Positions 8,885-17,071 of a DNA stretch of 64,000 nucleotides are shown here, piece after piece (the first letter of the stretch is position 1; every line of letters starts with the position of its first letter). A program made the translations under genes and the position numbers. The stretch spans positions 3,144,501 through 3,208,500 of the forward strand of contig NZ_JAGT01000001.1 of NCBI RefSeq assembly GCF_000526795.1, in the 5' to 3' direction. The DNA is from Ruminococcus flavefaciens AE3010. Lineage in GTDB: Bacteria; Bacillota; Clostridia; Oscillospirales; Ruminococcaceae. Below the pieces are notes generated by a model. It was not told the DNA's origin, did no database searches, and saw only the letters and a list, made by a program, of their open reading frames with translations.

Positions 8885-8913
8885 ATTATATCATTAATAT
8901 ATGAACTTTTCAA
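8885..8913 (-). promoter_or_regulatory. SigmaA-type promoter for hpt
   Basis: On the minus strand TTGAAA, a 17-nt spacer and TATAAT lie about 45 nt before the hpt start. Confidence 0.6.
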
Positions 8914-8995
8914 TATTTTTTTGAATTTAGAATTGAAAAGCGCAATGGAAATTTTAAGCAAACGGGCTGTTTCGACAATATATTACTCATGTCAG

Positions 8996-9004
8996 TGGTA
9001 TAAT
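8996..9004 (+). promoter_or_regulatory. Extended -10 upstream of the sigF operon
   Basis: TGGTATAAT is an extended -10 box, 45 nt before spoIIAA. No good -35 lies 17 nt upstream. The operon is usually read by SigH or SigA; which one cannot be told here. Confidence 0.4.
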
Positions 9005-9049
9005 ATTCCATGAAAAGGCTGTCAGTGGCAGCAAAAAGGAGGCAAAGCA

Positions 9050-9355
9050 ATGAAAATAGACATAAAAAACGACAACGGAGCGGCTGTTGCAAGGCTCAGC
9101 GGTGAAATTGACCACCATAACGCCAAAGAGCTCCGCGCAGAGATAGACCGCTTTATAGTTACGGTGCAGCCCCGCGAGCTGGCAATAGACCTCGGCGGCA
9201 TAACCTTTATGGACAGCTCGGGCATCGGGCTCATAATGGGCAGGAGCAAGCTTATGAAGGAGTGCGGCGGCAGGCTGGAGGTGCTGAACCCACAGCCCTA
9301 TATCAGGCGTGTACTGCGGCTGGCAGGTATGGAGCGCATCGTCAAAATAAGATAA
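9050..9355 (+). CDS. spoIIAA: Anti-sigma F factor antagonist (STAS domain)
   Basis: A 101-residue single STAS-domain protein. The phosphorylatable serine lies in ITFMDSSGIGLIMGR (about residues 52-66). In the sporulation pathway, unphosphorylated SpoIIAA binds SpoIIAB and frees sigma F in the forespore. The start has AGGAGG 8 nt upstream. It heads a three-gene operon, with spoIIAB 12 bp downstream and the sigF start overlapping the spoIIAB end. The gene order is the standard one. Confidence 0.92.
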   Translation: MKIDIKNDNGAAVARLSGEIDHHNAKELRAEIDRFIVTVQPRELAIDLGGITFMDSSGIGLIMGRSKLMKECGGRLEVLNPQPYIRRVLRLAGMERIVKIR

Positions 9356-9367
9356 AGGAGAAGAAAA

Positions 9368-9805
9368 ATGGAAATACTCAACGAGATAAAATTCACAATG
9401 CCGTCCCTGTCGGTGAACGAGGGGGCGGCAAGAGCGGTGGTGTCCTCATTTCTCATACAGGCTGACCCCACCGTGGAGGAGCTGTCCGACATACGCACGG
9501 CGGTATCCGAGGCTGTCACCAATGCCGTGGTACACGGCTACAGGCACAAAAAGGGCAATATCGAGCTGACGGTGAGACTGCTGCCCGACAGGGTCATATA
9601 CATACGTGTCAAGGACAAGGGCTGCGGAATTGCCGACGTGGAGCAGGCTATGGAGCCGTTGTTCACTACGGCTCCCGAGGAGGAGCGCTCGGGTCTGGGC
9701 TTTTCCGTTATGCAGTCCTTTATGGACAAGCTGAAGGTGAAAAGCGCTCCCGACAAGGGCACTACCGTTACCATGAGAAAGAGGCTCTCTGCTCATGGAA
9801 ACTGA
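9368..9805 (+). CDS. spoIIAB: Anti-sigma F factor, serine kinase
   Basis: A 145-residue GHKL-type ATPase. It has SEAVTNAVVHGY (N box), KDKGCGIADVEQAM (G1 box) and RSGLGFSVMQSF (G2 box), and phosphorylates SpoIIAA while holding sigma F inactive. AAGGAGAAG precedes the ATG. It ends 11 bp inside the sigF reading frame, consistent with translational coupling that keeps anti-sigma and sigma factor levels matched. Confidence 0.92.
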   Translation: MEILNEIKFTMPSLSVNEGAARAVVSSFLIQADPTVEELSDIRTAVSEAVTNAVVHGYRHKKGNIELTVRLLPDRVIYIRVKDKGCGIADVEQAMEPLFTTAPEEERSGLGFSVMQSFMDKLKVKSAPDKGTTVTMRKRLSAHGN

Positions 9806-10454
9806 GGTAAAGAAGCCTGCCGCAGAGGATAATCTGGGACTGGTGCATCTCTGCGCCAACCGTTTCCGCGGGCGGGGCATCGAGTACGACGACCTTTACT
9901 CCGCAGGCTGTATCGGGCTCCTCAAAGCCGTGAAAGCCTTTGACAGCGGCAGGGGAGTGAAGTTTTCCACTTACGCCGTGCCTGTCATACTTGGTGAGAT
10001 TAAGCGGCTTTTCCGCGACGGGGGAGCTATAAGAGTGAGCCGCAGCCTGAAAGAGCTGTCCATGCGTCTGCAAAGGCTGTGCGAGGACTTCCGACAGCGT
10101 GAGATGAGAGAGCCTACTATTGCTGAGCTGTCCCTGCTCTCGGGAGAGAGCGAAGCCGACGTTTCCGAGGCACTTTGCGTAAGTCAGCCCCTGCTGTCGC
10201 TTACCTCGGGAGATGATGACGAGGGACAGACAGATATCCCCACGGAGTCTCCCGACGAGAGCATAACAGACCTTCTCGCCCTGCGGCAGATAATGGCGCA
10301 GCTTGACTCCAACGACCGAGCGCTGCTGGAGCTCCGCTATTTCAAGGGGCTCACCCAGTCAAAGACCGCAAGAGCTCTTGGAATGACGCAGGTACAGGTT
10401 TCACGGCGCGAAAAAAAGCTCCTCACCTATATGAGGGAGGAGCTTCTGAGATAG
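9795..10454 (+). CDS. sigF: RNA polymerase sigma factor F (forespore)
   Basis: A 219-residue sigma-70-family factor of the sporulation group. Region 2 includes YDDLYSAGCIGLLKAVKAFD and FSTYAVPVILGEIKR; region 3 follows with IRVSRSLKELS. Region 4 ends with GLTQSKTARALGMTQVQVSRREKKLL. It directs forespore-specific transcription after release from SpoIIAB. It is the last gene of the operon and lies tail to tail, 3 bp away, with the dockerin gene on the other strand, with no terminator visible between them. Also known as spoIIAC. Confidence 0.92.
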   Translation: METEVKKPAAEDNLGLVHLCANRFRGRGIEYDDLYSAGCIGLLKAVKAFDSGRGVKFSTYAVPVILGEIKRLFRDGGAIRVSRSLKELSMRLQRLCEDFRQREMREPTIAELSLLSGESEADVSEALCVSQPLLSLTSGDDDEGQTDIPTESPDESITDLLALRQIMAQLDSNDRALLELRYFKGLTQSKTARALGMTQVQVSRREKKLLTYMREELLR

Positions 10455-10457
10455 TAA

Positions 10458-12602
10458 TTACAGCGCCATTCTCAGCATTTCGTCCAGAGAGAGGTCGCTG
10501 TCGGGATTTGTAGCTTTATAAGCATAGTAGGTGAGCACCATTGATGCGTCAACAGCGTTTACCGCGCCGTTCTTGTCAATGTCGCCAGCCTTGGTCTGAG
10601 CTGCATTGAACTGCGGAGCCTTGTTGGTGGATACAAGAGCGTACTCGGCGAGTATCATTGATGCATCGACTGCGTTTACTGCGCCGTTGTTGTCAACATC
10701 TCCCGTGGGCAGACCCGGTTCGTCGCTGAGAGCCTCGAATTGCAGATGGTACTTTGCGGCATACGCCTCGGCAGTTGAGCCCTTGTAGCCCTTGATGACT
10801 CCGCTGTAGACGTATTCCTGAGTCGTGCCGTCAAAGCTGTTGGAGATGGTGTATGACGAGCCGAAATAAGCAGGATTGTCGATAATGGCTTCGGGATCAA
10901 GGATAGTAACGGACTTTAGGCTGGGACAGAGTGCTGCCGCGCCGTTGTAGATGCAGTCAACATTTTCGGGGAATACTATCTCCTCGATGTTTTCGTTGTA
11001 TGCAAAGGCTTGTGCCAATACGGTGTCAACATTCTTGCTGATAACGACCTTCTTGTCAGTCTTGCCTGTGGGGTACTTAACGAGAGTTCCCATGAAATCA
11101 CTGTAGATTATGCCGTCATTGCAGAATAATGATGCAGTGTTATTGGGGGAGATAAAGGAGGTTAGAGACGGGCAGTTTATGAACGCCTTGCTGCCTATGG
11201 TTTGCAGACTTGGACCGATGTCCACGGTTTTAAGGCTTTTTGCTCCTCTGAATGCGTCGGCAGCAACTGTTGTGATATTCTTGCCGAATGTGATCTCTTC
11301 AAGGCCGCAGTCCCTGAGAGCTTCCACGCCTATGGTGGTCACGGGAAGATCGTTTATCTCGTCGGGGATATGCAGAGTTTTGGTATCCTTCTCAACGCCT
11401 GTCAGTGTATAGTGATCCATGGCGTATCTGTAAACAGCTCCCATATCCGAATAGGTAAGCCCGTTGACAGCGGTTTTTCTGCCGAGTATCTTCAGCTTGA
11501 AGCCGCTGTACTGCTCATGGGCAAGCTCATAGGTCTCCTTTGAGACTTCAATATCGTTGACCTTGTAGTAGACCTCCTCGATATCGGAGTTGGCAGAGTT
11601 GTCTTCAAAGGTGTTTTCAAGGGTGGCGCCGGTTCCGTCAAAGCGGTAGTACTTTTCATAGGTATAGCCCATATGGGTGTCGTAGTAAACGATATAGGGA
11701 GCTCCCTCAGCTATATCCACATAACCGTAAGCGCCTGTTTCAAGTATCTCATTGCAGGAGCCGTTGTATGTGAATATCTTACAGCCGTAGGGACGGGCGT
11801 CGCTCTGGGATACGAACAGCTCGGGGACACCGTTGCCGTCAACGTCGTAAAGCTCATATCTTGAACCGTCTTCCTTGAGGTTGAAGCTGTATTTGCCTGT
11901 GCTTTCAAGGGAGCGCAGCTGCGCACTGTAAGCCTCCTGCCATGTTCCGTAGACAGGGGTGATATATCTGTTTATGGCCTCGGTTATGTCATTGACATTG
12001 GATATGCCGTTGGCTCTGCCGTGAGCGAGGAGCTCAAAGTGGTCGTATTTTTCCTTTTCTGAGGTGAATTCCGTCTCCGAGACCTCTTTTCCGTCCATTT
12101 TATAGAAGTGTGGTGTGGCATCTTCATTTAGAAAGTTGGAGAAGAATGACCTTTCCAGTGTGAATACGCCCTTATCCAGCTTGTAGTATGCAAGACTCAG
12201 GTCGCCCATGTGGGTATCATAGTGAACTACATAGTGTGCGTTTGGATCGCAGAAGGCATTGCCGTAGGTGCCCACCTCCAGCGGGTCTGAGAGCTTATTG
12301 TTGAAGAAGCTGTACACCAGACAGGTGTCGGGGCGGATACCGCCCTTTGACATGAAAAGCTCGGGAGTGCCGTCCTTGTCCACGTCGTAGAGCTCAAATT
12401 TTGATTCAAGCCCCTCCTTGCTGCCGAAATCAAAGTCGGGATTAACGGCAAAGCCGTCTTCGAGCAGATGCTTGTAGGCTGCCTGCCATGAATCAAAGGC
12501 AGAGGGATCAACGCTGTCTGCCGTGACATGAGCTGCAGCGGGCATAGCCGATACCAGAACAGCTGCTGCTGAAAGTGCTGAGATGATTTTTTTTGTTTTC
12601 AT
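10458..12602 (-). CDS. Secreted BspA-like leucine-rich-repeat protein with dockerin
   Basis: A 714-residue exported protein. A signal peptide (residues 1 to about 29) is followed by two copies of a module containing YELYDVDGNGVPELF-type motifs (about 70-100 and 245-270). Then come BspA-like LRR_5 repeats (LEEITFGKNITTVAADAF and related, about 425-560). A C-terminal type I dockerin (about 630-714) has two Ca-binding repeats, GDVDNNGAVNAVDASMIL and GDIDKNGAVNAVDASMVL. The dockerin would tether it to a cohesin scaffold. No catalytic domain is recognisable, so a binding or adhesion role is more likely than an enzyme. Confidence 0.85.
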   Translation of the reverse strand: MKTKKIISALSAAAVLVSAMPAAAHVTADSVDPSAFDSWQAAYKHLLEDGFAVNPDFDFGSKEGLESKFELYDVDKDGTPELFMSKGGIRPDTCLVYSFFNNKLSDPLEVGTYGNAFCDPNAHYVVHYDTHMGDLSLAYYKLDKGVFTLERSFFSNFLNEDATPHFYKMDGKEVSETEFTSEKEKYDHFELLAHGRANGISNVNDITEAINRYITPVYGTWQEAYSAQLRSLESTGKYSFNLKEDGSRYELYDVDGNGVPELFVSQSDARPYGCKIFTYNGSCNEILETGAYGYVDIAEGAPYIVYYDTHMGYTYEKYYRFDGTGATLENTFEDNSANSDIEEVYYKVNDIEVSKETYELAHEQYSGFKLKILGRKTAVNGLTYSDMGAVYRYAMDHYTLTGVEKDTKTLHIPDEINDLPVTTIGVEALRDCGLEEITFGKNITTVAADAFRGAKSLKTVDIGPSLQTIGSKAFINCPSLTSFISPNNTASLFCNDGIIYSDFMGTLVKYPTGKTDKKVVISKNVDTVLAQAFAYNENIEEIVFPENVDCIYNGAAALCPSLKSVTILDPEAIIDNPAYFGSSYTISNSFDGTTQEYVYSGVIKGYKGSTAEAYAAKYHLQFEALSDEPGLPTGDVDNNGAVNAVDASMILAEYALVSTNKAPQFNAAQTKAGDIDKNGAVNAVDASMVLTYYAYKATNPDSDLSLDEMLRMAL

Positions 12603-12660
12603 AGAAAGTCCTCCTTTTGTTTACTGCTTTATCTGTAACTAAAACAGCCCCTTGGATAAA

Positions 12661-12689
12661 ATTATAGCATAAGATAACAAAAAATGCAA
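12661..12689 (-). promoter_or_regulatory. SigmaA-type promoter of the LRR-dockerin gene
   Basis: On the minus strand TTGCAT, 17 nt, TATAAT, about 60 nt before the ATG, which itself has AAAGGAGG. It sits in the 319-bp divergent gap shared with the cellulase gene. Confidence 0.6.
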
Positions 12690-12851
12690 GGTGAATCAAC
12701 AAAAACTGTGAAATATCAACTTTAAGATTGTGCATATTCGGAAATATCAGCTTTTGGACATGGGGCGAAGTCTGCTTTTGGTTTTTACTTTTTCCCTCTA
12801 TCGTGAAATGATATTTTAAAGATCAAAAAATGCGGAAACAGGCAAATATCG

Positions 12852-12880
12852 TTGACATTTCCGAAAAAAAGGATTATAAT
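12852..12880 (+). promoter_or_regulatory. Consensus sigmaA promoter of the GH5 gene
   Basis: TTGACA (12852-12857), a 17-nt spacer and TATAAT (12875-12880) are a perfect consensus, 41 nt before the start codon. Confidence 0.8.
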
Positions 12881-12921
12881 GGACTTACCAATATTTTTGA
12901 GAAAAGAGAGGGAAAAACACT

Positions 12922-14838
12922 ATGGCAACATCATTTTTCAAAAAGCTGCTCGCCGCTGTTTCAGCTGCGGCAGTAGTGCTCGTGCCTGCTTCAGAGCCGC
13001 TGCCCGAAAAAAGCACTGCGGTGGCTGCTGCCGACGACTGCCACGATGACTGGCTCCACGTTAACGATAAAGCACAGATCGTTGACAAGGACGGCAAAGA
13101 GGTATGGCTCACAGGCGTAAACTGGTTCGGCTACAATGCAGGACGTCAGGTATTCGACGGCGTATGGTCCAAGAATATGCACAGCATGCTCAACCAGATC
13201 GCAGACCACGGCTTCAATCTTCTCCGTGTGCCTATGTCCACACAGATCATTCTCCAGTGGAAGAATAAGGGCTCGGATAAGGGCAATGGCGTTGGCGAGG
13301 TCAACATGATGGTCAACGCTTACGAGAACCCAGAGCTGACTCTTGAGGGCGGCGTAAGCGGCGAAGGTCAGTACACTCTTATGTACAGCTTCGACATCTG
13401 GAACAAGGCTGTTGAGTGGTGCAAGGAAAACGGTATGAAGATCATGATCGACATTCACAGCGCTACCTCAGCTTCAATGGGCCATCAGAAGCCGCTCTGG
13501 TACGATGACAACTTCTCGGAGGACGACTGGCTGGAGGCTCTTGAATGGTTCACCGAGTATTACAAGGACGATGATACCATCATCGCTATCGACCTGAAGA
13601 ACGAGCCCCACGGCAAGCCCGAGGAGGGTACATTTGCAAAGTGGGACGACTCCAAGGACGCTAACAACTGGAAGTATGCAGCAGAAAAGGGCGCAATGGC
13701 TTGTCTCAAGCACAACCCCAATCTGCTTATCATGATCGAGGGTACAGAGTGCTACCCTGACTTTGAAAAGGGCGCAGACTGGAACACTCCTGCTGTTGAC
13801 TACGCTCATTACGACGAGCCTTCACTGATATTCGGCGCATGGTGGGGCGGAAACCTCCGCGGCGTAAAGGATCACCCCGTTGATATCGGCGAGTACAACA
13901 AGCAGATAGTTTACTCACCTCACGATTACGGTCCGCTGGTATGGAAGCAGAGCTGGTTCTATATGGACGACGACTCCAAGACCTTTGACCGCCAGTCTCT
14001 CCTTGATGATTACTGGTACGATACATGGGCTTATCTGGTTGAGGAGCAGAAGTATCCGCTTCTCATTGGCGAGTGGGGCGGCTTCATCGACAAGGAGCAC
14101 GATCCTACAGGCGAGAACAAGCACTGGATGCAGGAGCTCCGCGACTATATGATCGACAAGCACATCAACCATACCTTCTGGTGCTTCAATGAGAACTCGG
14201 GCGATACAGGCGGACTTGTATACGACGACTTCGGCAAGTGGGACGAGGAGAAGTACGAATTCGTAAAGCCTTCACTCTGGCAGACAGACGGCGGCAAGTT
14301 CATCGGTCTCGACCACTCTATCCCGCTGGGACAGGCAGGCAACGGTATCTCACTCAGCGATTACTATTCGGGTAATACCAATCCTACACCAAGAACTACA
14401 ACAGCTACAACTACAAAGGTAACAACTACTACAACGACCACAAAGGACGTTACAACTACAACTACTACTGCGACCACTACTGCTCCGAAGAAGGATACCA
14501 CTACAACAACTACTGCAACAACTACAGCTCCGAAGCAGGAGACAACGACTACAGTCACAACAACTTACCCACTTGTCCCCGGTACTAAGGACAATACAGT
14601 ATGGGGCGACGCTAACGACGACGGCAGCGTTGATATGTCGGACGTGGTACTTATAATGCAGAGCCTTGCGAACCCGAATAAGTACGGTCTCAGCGGTACT
14701 GACAAGAACCATATAACAAGCAATGGACTTCTGAATGCTTCCGTTATAAAGAGAAACGGCAGTGTTACTACAGAGGACGCTTTACAGATACAGCTCTTCC
14801 TCCTCGGAAAGGTGACTGATCTGGGTCCTGTTTCATAA
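12922..14838 (+). CDS. GH5 endoglucanase (cellulase) with dockerin
   Basis: A 638-residue secreted glycoside hydrolase of family 5. A signal peptide (about 1-30) leads to the catalytic barrel: WLTGVNWFGYNAG near residue 62, the acid/base Glu in IDLKNEPHG (about 228) and the nucleophile Glu in LIGEWGGF (about 384). A Thr-rich linker (about 490-550) joins a type I dockerin with GDANDDGSVDMSDVVLIM and a second, degenerate repeat. It would cleave internal beta-1,4-glucan bonds, attached to a cohesin scaffold. It has its own consensus promoter and terminator, so it is monocistronic. The subfamily is not certain; GH5_1-like is a guess. Confidence 0.92.
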   Translation: MATSFFKKLLAAVSAAAVVLVPASEPLPEKSTAVAAADDCHDDWLHVNDKAQIVDKDGKEVWLTGVNWFGYNAGRQVFDGVWSKNMHSMLNQIADHGFNLLRVPMSTQIILQWKNKGSDKGNGVGEVNMMVNAYENPELTLEGGVSGEGQYTLMYSFDIWNKAVEWCKENGMKIMIDIHSATSASMGHQKPLWYDDNFSEDDWLEALEWFTEYYKDDDTIIAIDLKNEPHGKPEEGTFAKWDDSKDANNWKYAAEKGAMACLKHNPNLLIMIEGTECYPDFEKGADWNTPAVDYAHYDEPSLIFGAWWGGNLRGVKDHPVDIGEYNKQIVYSPHDYGPLVWKQSWFYMDDDSKTFDRQSLLDDYWYDTWAYLVEEQKYPLLIGEWGGFIDKEHDPTGENKHWMQELRDYMIDKHINHTFWCFNENSGDTGGLVYDDFGKWDEEKYEFVKPSLWQTDGGKFIGLDHSIPLGQAGNGISLSDYYSGNTNPTPRTTTATTTKVTTTTTTTKDVTTTTTTATTTAPKKDTTTTTTATTTAPKQETTTTVTTTYPLVPGTKDNTVWGDANDDGSVDMSDVVLIMQSLANPNKYGLSGTDKNHITSNGLLNASVIKRNGSVTTEDALQIQLFLLGKVTDLGPVS

Positions 14839-14860
14839 CAGGCTGAACAGATGATATTAT

Positions 14861-14890
14861 CGGCACGGTCTTTACCGTGCCGATTTTTGT
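14861..14890 (+). terminator. Intrinsic terminator of the GH5 gene
   Basis: A 9-bp perfect stem (14861-14869/14874-14882) with a 4-nt loop and a T run, 22 bp after the stop codon. Confidence 0.8.
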
Positions 14891-14940
14891 ACATTCTTGT
14901 TGATTTATGCTCATTTTTTTATGCAATTTCAAAAAAACAC

Positions 14941-14969
14941 TTGACAAGCGGCAACAGCTGTGTTATAAT
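14941..14969 (+). promoter_or_regulatory. Consensus sigmaA promoter
   Basis: TTGACA, 17-nt spacer and TATAAT, a perfect match, 93 nt upstream of the peptidoglycan-binding-domain gene. Confidence 0.8.
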
Positions 14970-15062
14970 AACACTGTAAATTGGTGCACTAAATTTTACA
15001 AGATATGTTAAAAATAATCAGTTAAAAATAATCAAACAATTATCAAAAAAGAGGTTTTACTA

Positions 15063-15476
15063 ATGAATATTATTAAAAGAACATTTGTTGTTGCATCAGC
15101 AGCAGTAATGTGTGCACTTCCTCTTGCATCATCAATTGCAGATAAGGGCACATTCTTCAGCAGCAATTCTATCACAGCATCAGCAGCATATAAGACACCT
15201 AATGTTTATAACTTAAATAATGGCAGATCTTATTATTGCAAAAACAATGACCAGTGGACAAGGTATGAAGATGTACTTTGGATCCAGGATAAGTATATGA
15301 AGGCAAGAGCTTCTCAGAGCTATTATGTTCAGAAGTATGCTTTCCCTGCAATCACAGTTGACGGCTATTATGGTCCGAATACTGAAAAGGCAATCAGACA
15401 GTTCCAGGCTTGGTATGGACTGAAGGTTGATGGATATGCCGGCGTAGAAACAATTACAGCATTAAAATACGTATAA
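15063..15476 (+). CDS. Secreted protein with a peptidoglycan-binding (PG_binding_1) domain
   Basis: A 137-residue exported protein with a signal peptide (about 1-28, ending in an Ala-rich stretch). The C-terminal half matches the PG_binding_1 fold: LWIQDKYMKA, then VDGYYGPNTEKAIRQFQAWY and KVDGYAGVETITALK. No catalytic domain is attached, so it would only bind cell-wall polymer. It has its own consensus promoter and strong terminator. The start ATG follows AAAAGAGG. Its physiological role is unknown. Confidence 0.8.
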   Translation: MNIIKRTFVVASAAVMCALPLASSIADKGTFFSSNSITASAAYKTPNVYNLNNGRSYYCKNNDQWTRYEDVLWIQDKYMKARASQSYYVQKYAFPAITVDGYYGPNTEKAIRQFQAWYGLKVDGYAGVETITALKYV

Positions 15477-15495
15477 TTAAGAGTATGATCAAATT

Positions 15496-15530
15496 AAAAG
15501 CACTTCTGTTTTGCAGAAGTGCTTTTTTAT
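15496..15530 (+). terminator. Intrinsic terminator
   Basis: The stem GCACTTCT/AGAAGTGC, extended by A-T pairs, is followed by a T6 run, 24 bp after the stop codon. Confidence 0.8.
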
Positions 15531-15552
15531 TTTCGGCGTGTTTAAAAAACTC

Positions 15553-15581
15553 TTTACAAACTGCGGCGTTTCTGGTATAAT
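15553..15581 (+). promoter_or_regulatory. SigmaA promoter of the first lipoprotein gene
   Basis: TTTACA, 17 nt, TATAAT, 35 nt before the ATG at 15617. A closely similar promoter (CTCTTTACAA core) precedes lepA. Confidence 0.75.
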
Positions 15582-15616
15582 AATTTTTATAAAAAATCTT
15601 ACTGAAAGGCGATATT

Positions 15617-16330
15617 ATGAAAAAAACACTGCTTCTCGCTATACTTTGTGCCGCAGCTCTTACTGCCTGTGCAGAGAAGAAAACCGACAACGCTCACGAA
15701 ACAGAACCGACAACCGAGATAACGACTATTGTAACTACAGAAGCTGTAACAACAGCTGTCAAGGCGACAACAACAACTGCTAAAACTACCACTGCAACAA
15801 CTGCAACTACAGTTACAACGACCACAACGGTAAATTCGGCTGACAAAAAAATTGGACCTGAGCTTGGACAAATCACCACACATATGTTTGATGAGTTTGA
15901 ATTTAATACCCTTGAATACTACAACGGACGCACTTATGACAGTACTACCGAGGAAGAAAGAAATTCTTCAAACTCTCCGTTTTATGATACGCTTGAAGGT
16001 GAGCTGACAGACGAGCACAAGCAAATGCTTTATGATTATTTTATCGGTCATGAATTTGAAGAAGTGGACTATAATGAAGTCCATTATTTGTGGGATTGTG
16101 GTCTGCCTCATGACAAGACACCCGAAAAAAGCCTGATATGGCTTCCCATGACGGATAAAAAGGAGTGGCTCGAAAGCGGACATACACCTCATCTCGGGGA
16201 CTGTCTTGAAATCATCTTCTCTTATGACAAACAATATTTTGCCATAAGGCAAGGTACGAGCGGGCACTTTTATACGTATAAAACAGCAGCTCCCGAGGAG
16301 CTTCAATTCCTGTATGACCTTGTCCCATAA
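15617..16330 (+). CDS. Lipoprotein of unknown function with Thr-rich linker
   Basis: A 237-residue predicted lipoprotein. The signal peptide ends in the lipobox LTAC (Cys about 18), so it is anchored on the outer face of the membrane. A long Thr/Val/Ala-rich spacer (about 28-75) leads to a C-terminal domain with no family I recognise. That domain is rich in aromatic and acidic residues and ends YLQ-like before LVP. The next gene is a shorter paralogue with the same leader, linker and C-terminal 'FLYDL/PLYDL' type ending, so the pair arose by duplication. Confidence 0.7.
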   Translation: MKKTLLLAILCAAALTACAEKKTDNAHETEPTTEITTIVTTEAVTTAVKATTTTAKTTTATTATTVTTTTTVNSADKKIGPELGQITTHMFDEFEFNTLEYYNGRTYDSTTEEERNSSNSPFYDTLEGELTDEHKQMLYDYFIGHEFEEVDYNEVHYLWDCGLPHDKTPEKSLIWLPMTDKKEWLESGHTPHLGDCLEIIFSYDKQYFAIRQGTSGHFYTYKTAAPEELQFLYDLVP

Positions 16331-16349
16331 AATGAAAGAAGGATTTTAT

Positions 16350-16949
16350 ATGAAACATAGGATATTTATAGCATTGCTCTGCGCGGCAGCTCTTACTGCC
16401 TGCGCCGAAAAGGGCGATAAGAAGAGCTCAGAGGTCTCTGAGCCCACAACAGCTGCTGAAACTGTGACTACAACTGCCGAAGCAACAACGACTTCGACAA
16501 CGACGACCACAACAGTTACTACCACTGCCGAGACTACTACAACTGTGCAGGTGACAACTGCTCCGCCAACAGAGCCGCCCCGTGCTACATCTCAGGAATA
16601 TTTTGATAAAATACTCAGCGGCGGAAGTACAGGGGATATAATCTTCCTTAAAAGCAATGAGGGCGGAGACAGCAACCTTAAATGGGGTACCGAGCTCGAT
16701 GACAACTGCAAACAGATAGTCTGGGACTATCTTGCGAGCCATACTCTGAAAGAAGCGGATACTCCCGATGATTTCACAATGGATTCGTTCCTCTTTGCCG
16801 TTAAGATAAACGGCGGAGGCGATATACCGTCAAGACTGCTGTTTTCGGAGGATATGGCGTATATGGGTATTGCAGACGGCAATATCTGCTATGTCTTTGA
16901 TCTGGAGGACGCATATCAGTTCCAGCCCTTATATGACCTTTGCTGGTAA
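16350..16949 (+). CDS. Lipoprotein paralogue of unknown function
   Basis: A 199-residue predicted lipoprotein with the lipobox LTAC (Cys about 17) and a Thr-rich linker (about 30-75). The C-terminal domain resembles the one in the gene just upstream (paired ISG/ILFS-type beta strands and a YDLC end). The start at 16350 is chosen because AAGAAGGA lies 7 nt upstream; the frame is open further back but overlaps the upstream gene. It lies 19 bp after that gene and is followed by a terminator, so the two form a short operon. Function unknown. Confidence 0.7.
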   Translation: MKHRIFIALLCAAALTACAEKGDKKSSEVSEPTTAAETVTTTAEATTTSTTTTTTVTTTAETTTTVQVTTAPPTEPPRATSQEYFDKILSGGSTGDIIFLKSNEGGDSNLKWGTELDDNCKQIVWDYLASHTLKEADTPDDFTMDSFLFAVKINGGGDIPSRLLFSEDMAYMGIADGNICYVFDLEDAYQFQPLYDLCW

Positions 16950-16954
16950 TAGTA

Positions 16955-16991
16955 CGGACTCTCTGCGGCAGCACAGGGAGTTCGTTTTTTT
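16955..16991 (+). terminator. Terminator with G-U pairs
   Basis: A 10-bp stem with wobble pairs (16955-16964 with 16975-16984) is followed by T7, just after the second lipoprotein gene. Confidence 0.6.
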
Positions 16992-17005
16992 GCCGTAAAA
17001 AACTC

Positions 17006-17034
17006 TTTACAAGCTATGCTTTTTCTGCTATAAT
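17006..17034 (+). promoter_or_regulatory. SigmaA promoter of lepA
   Basis: TTTACA, 17 nt, TATAAT, 37 nt before the TTG start of lepA. Its position excludes the longer upstream starts for lepA. Confidence 0.75.
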
Positions 17035-17071
17035 TATCATGAGTAATTATGTTTTGAAAAGAGGTAAAACA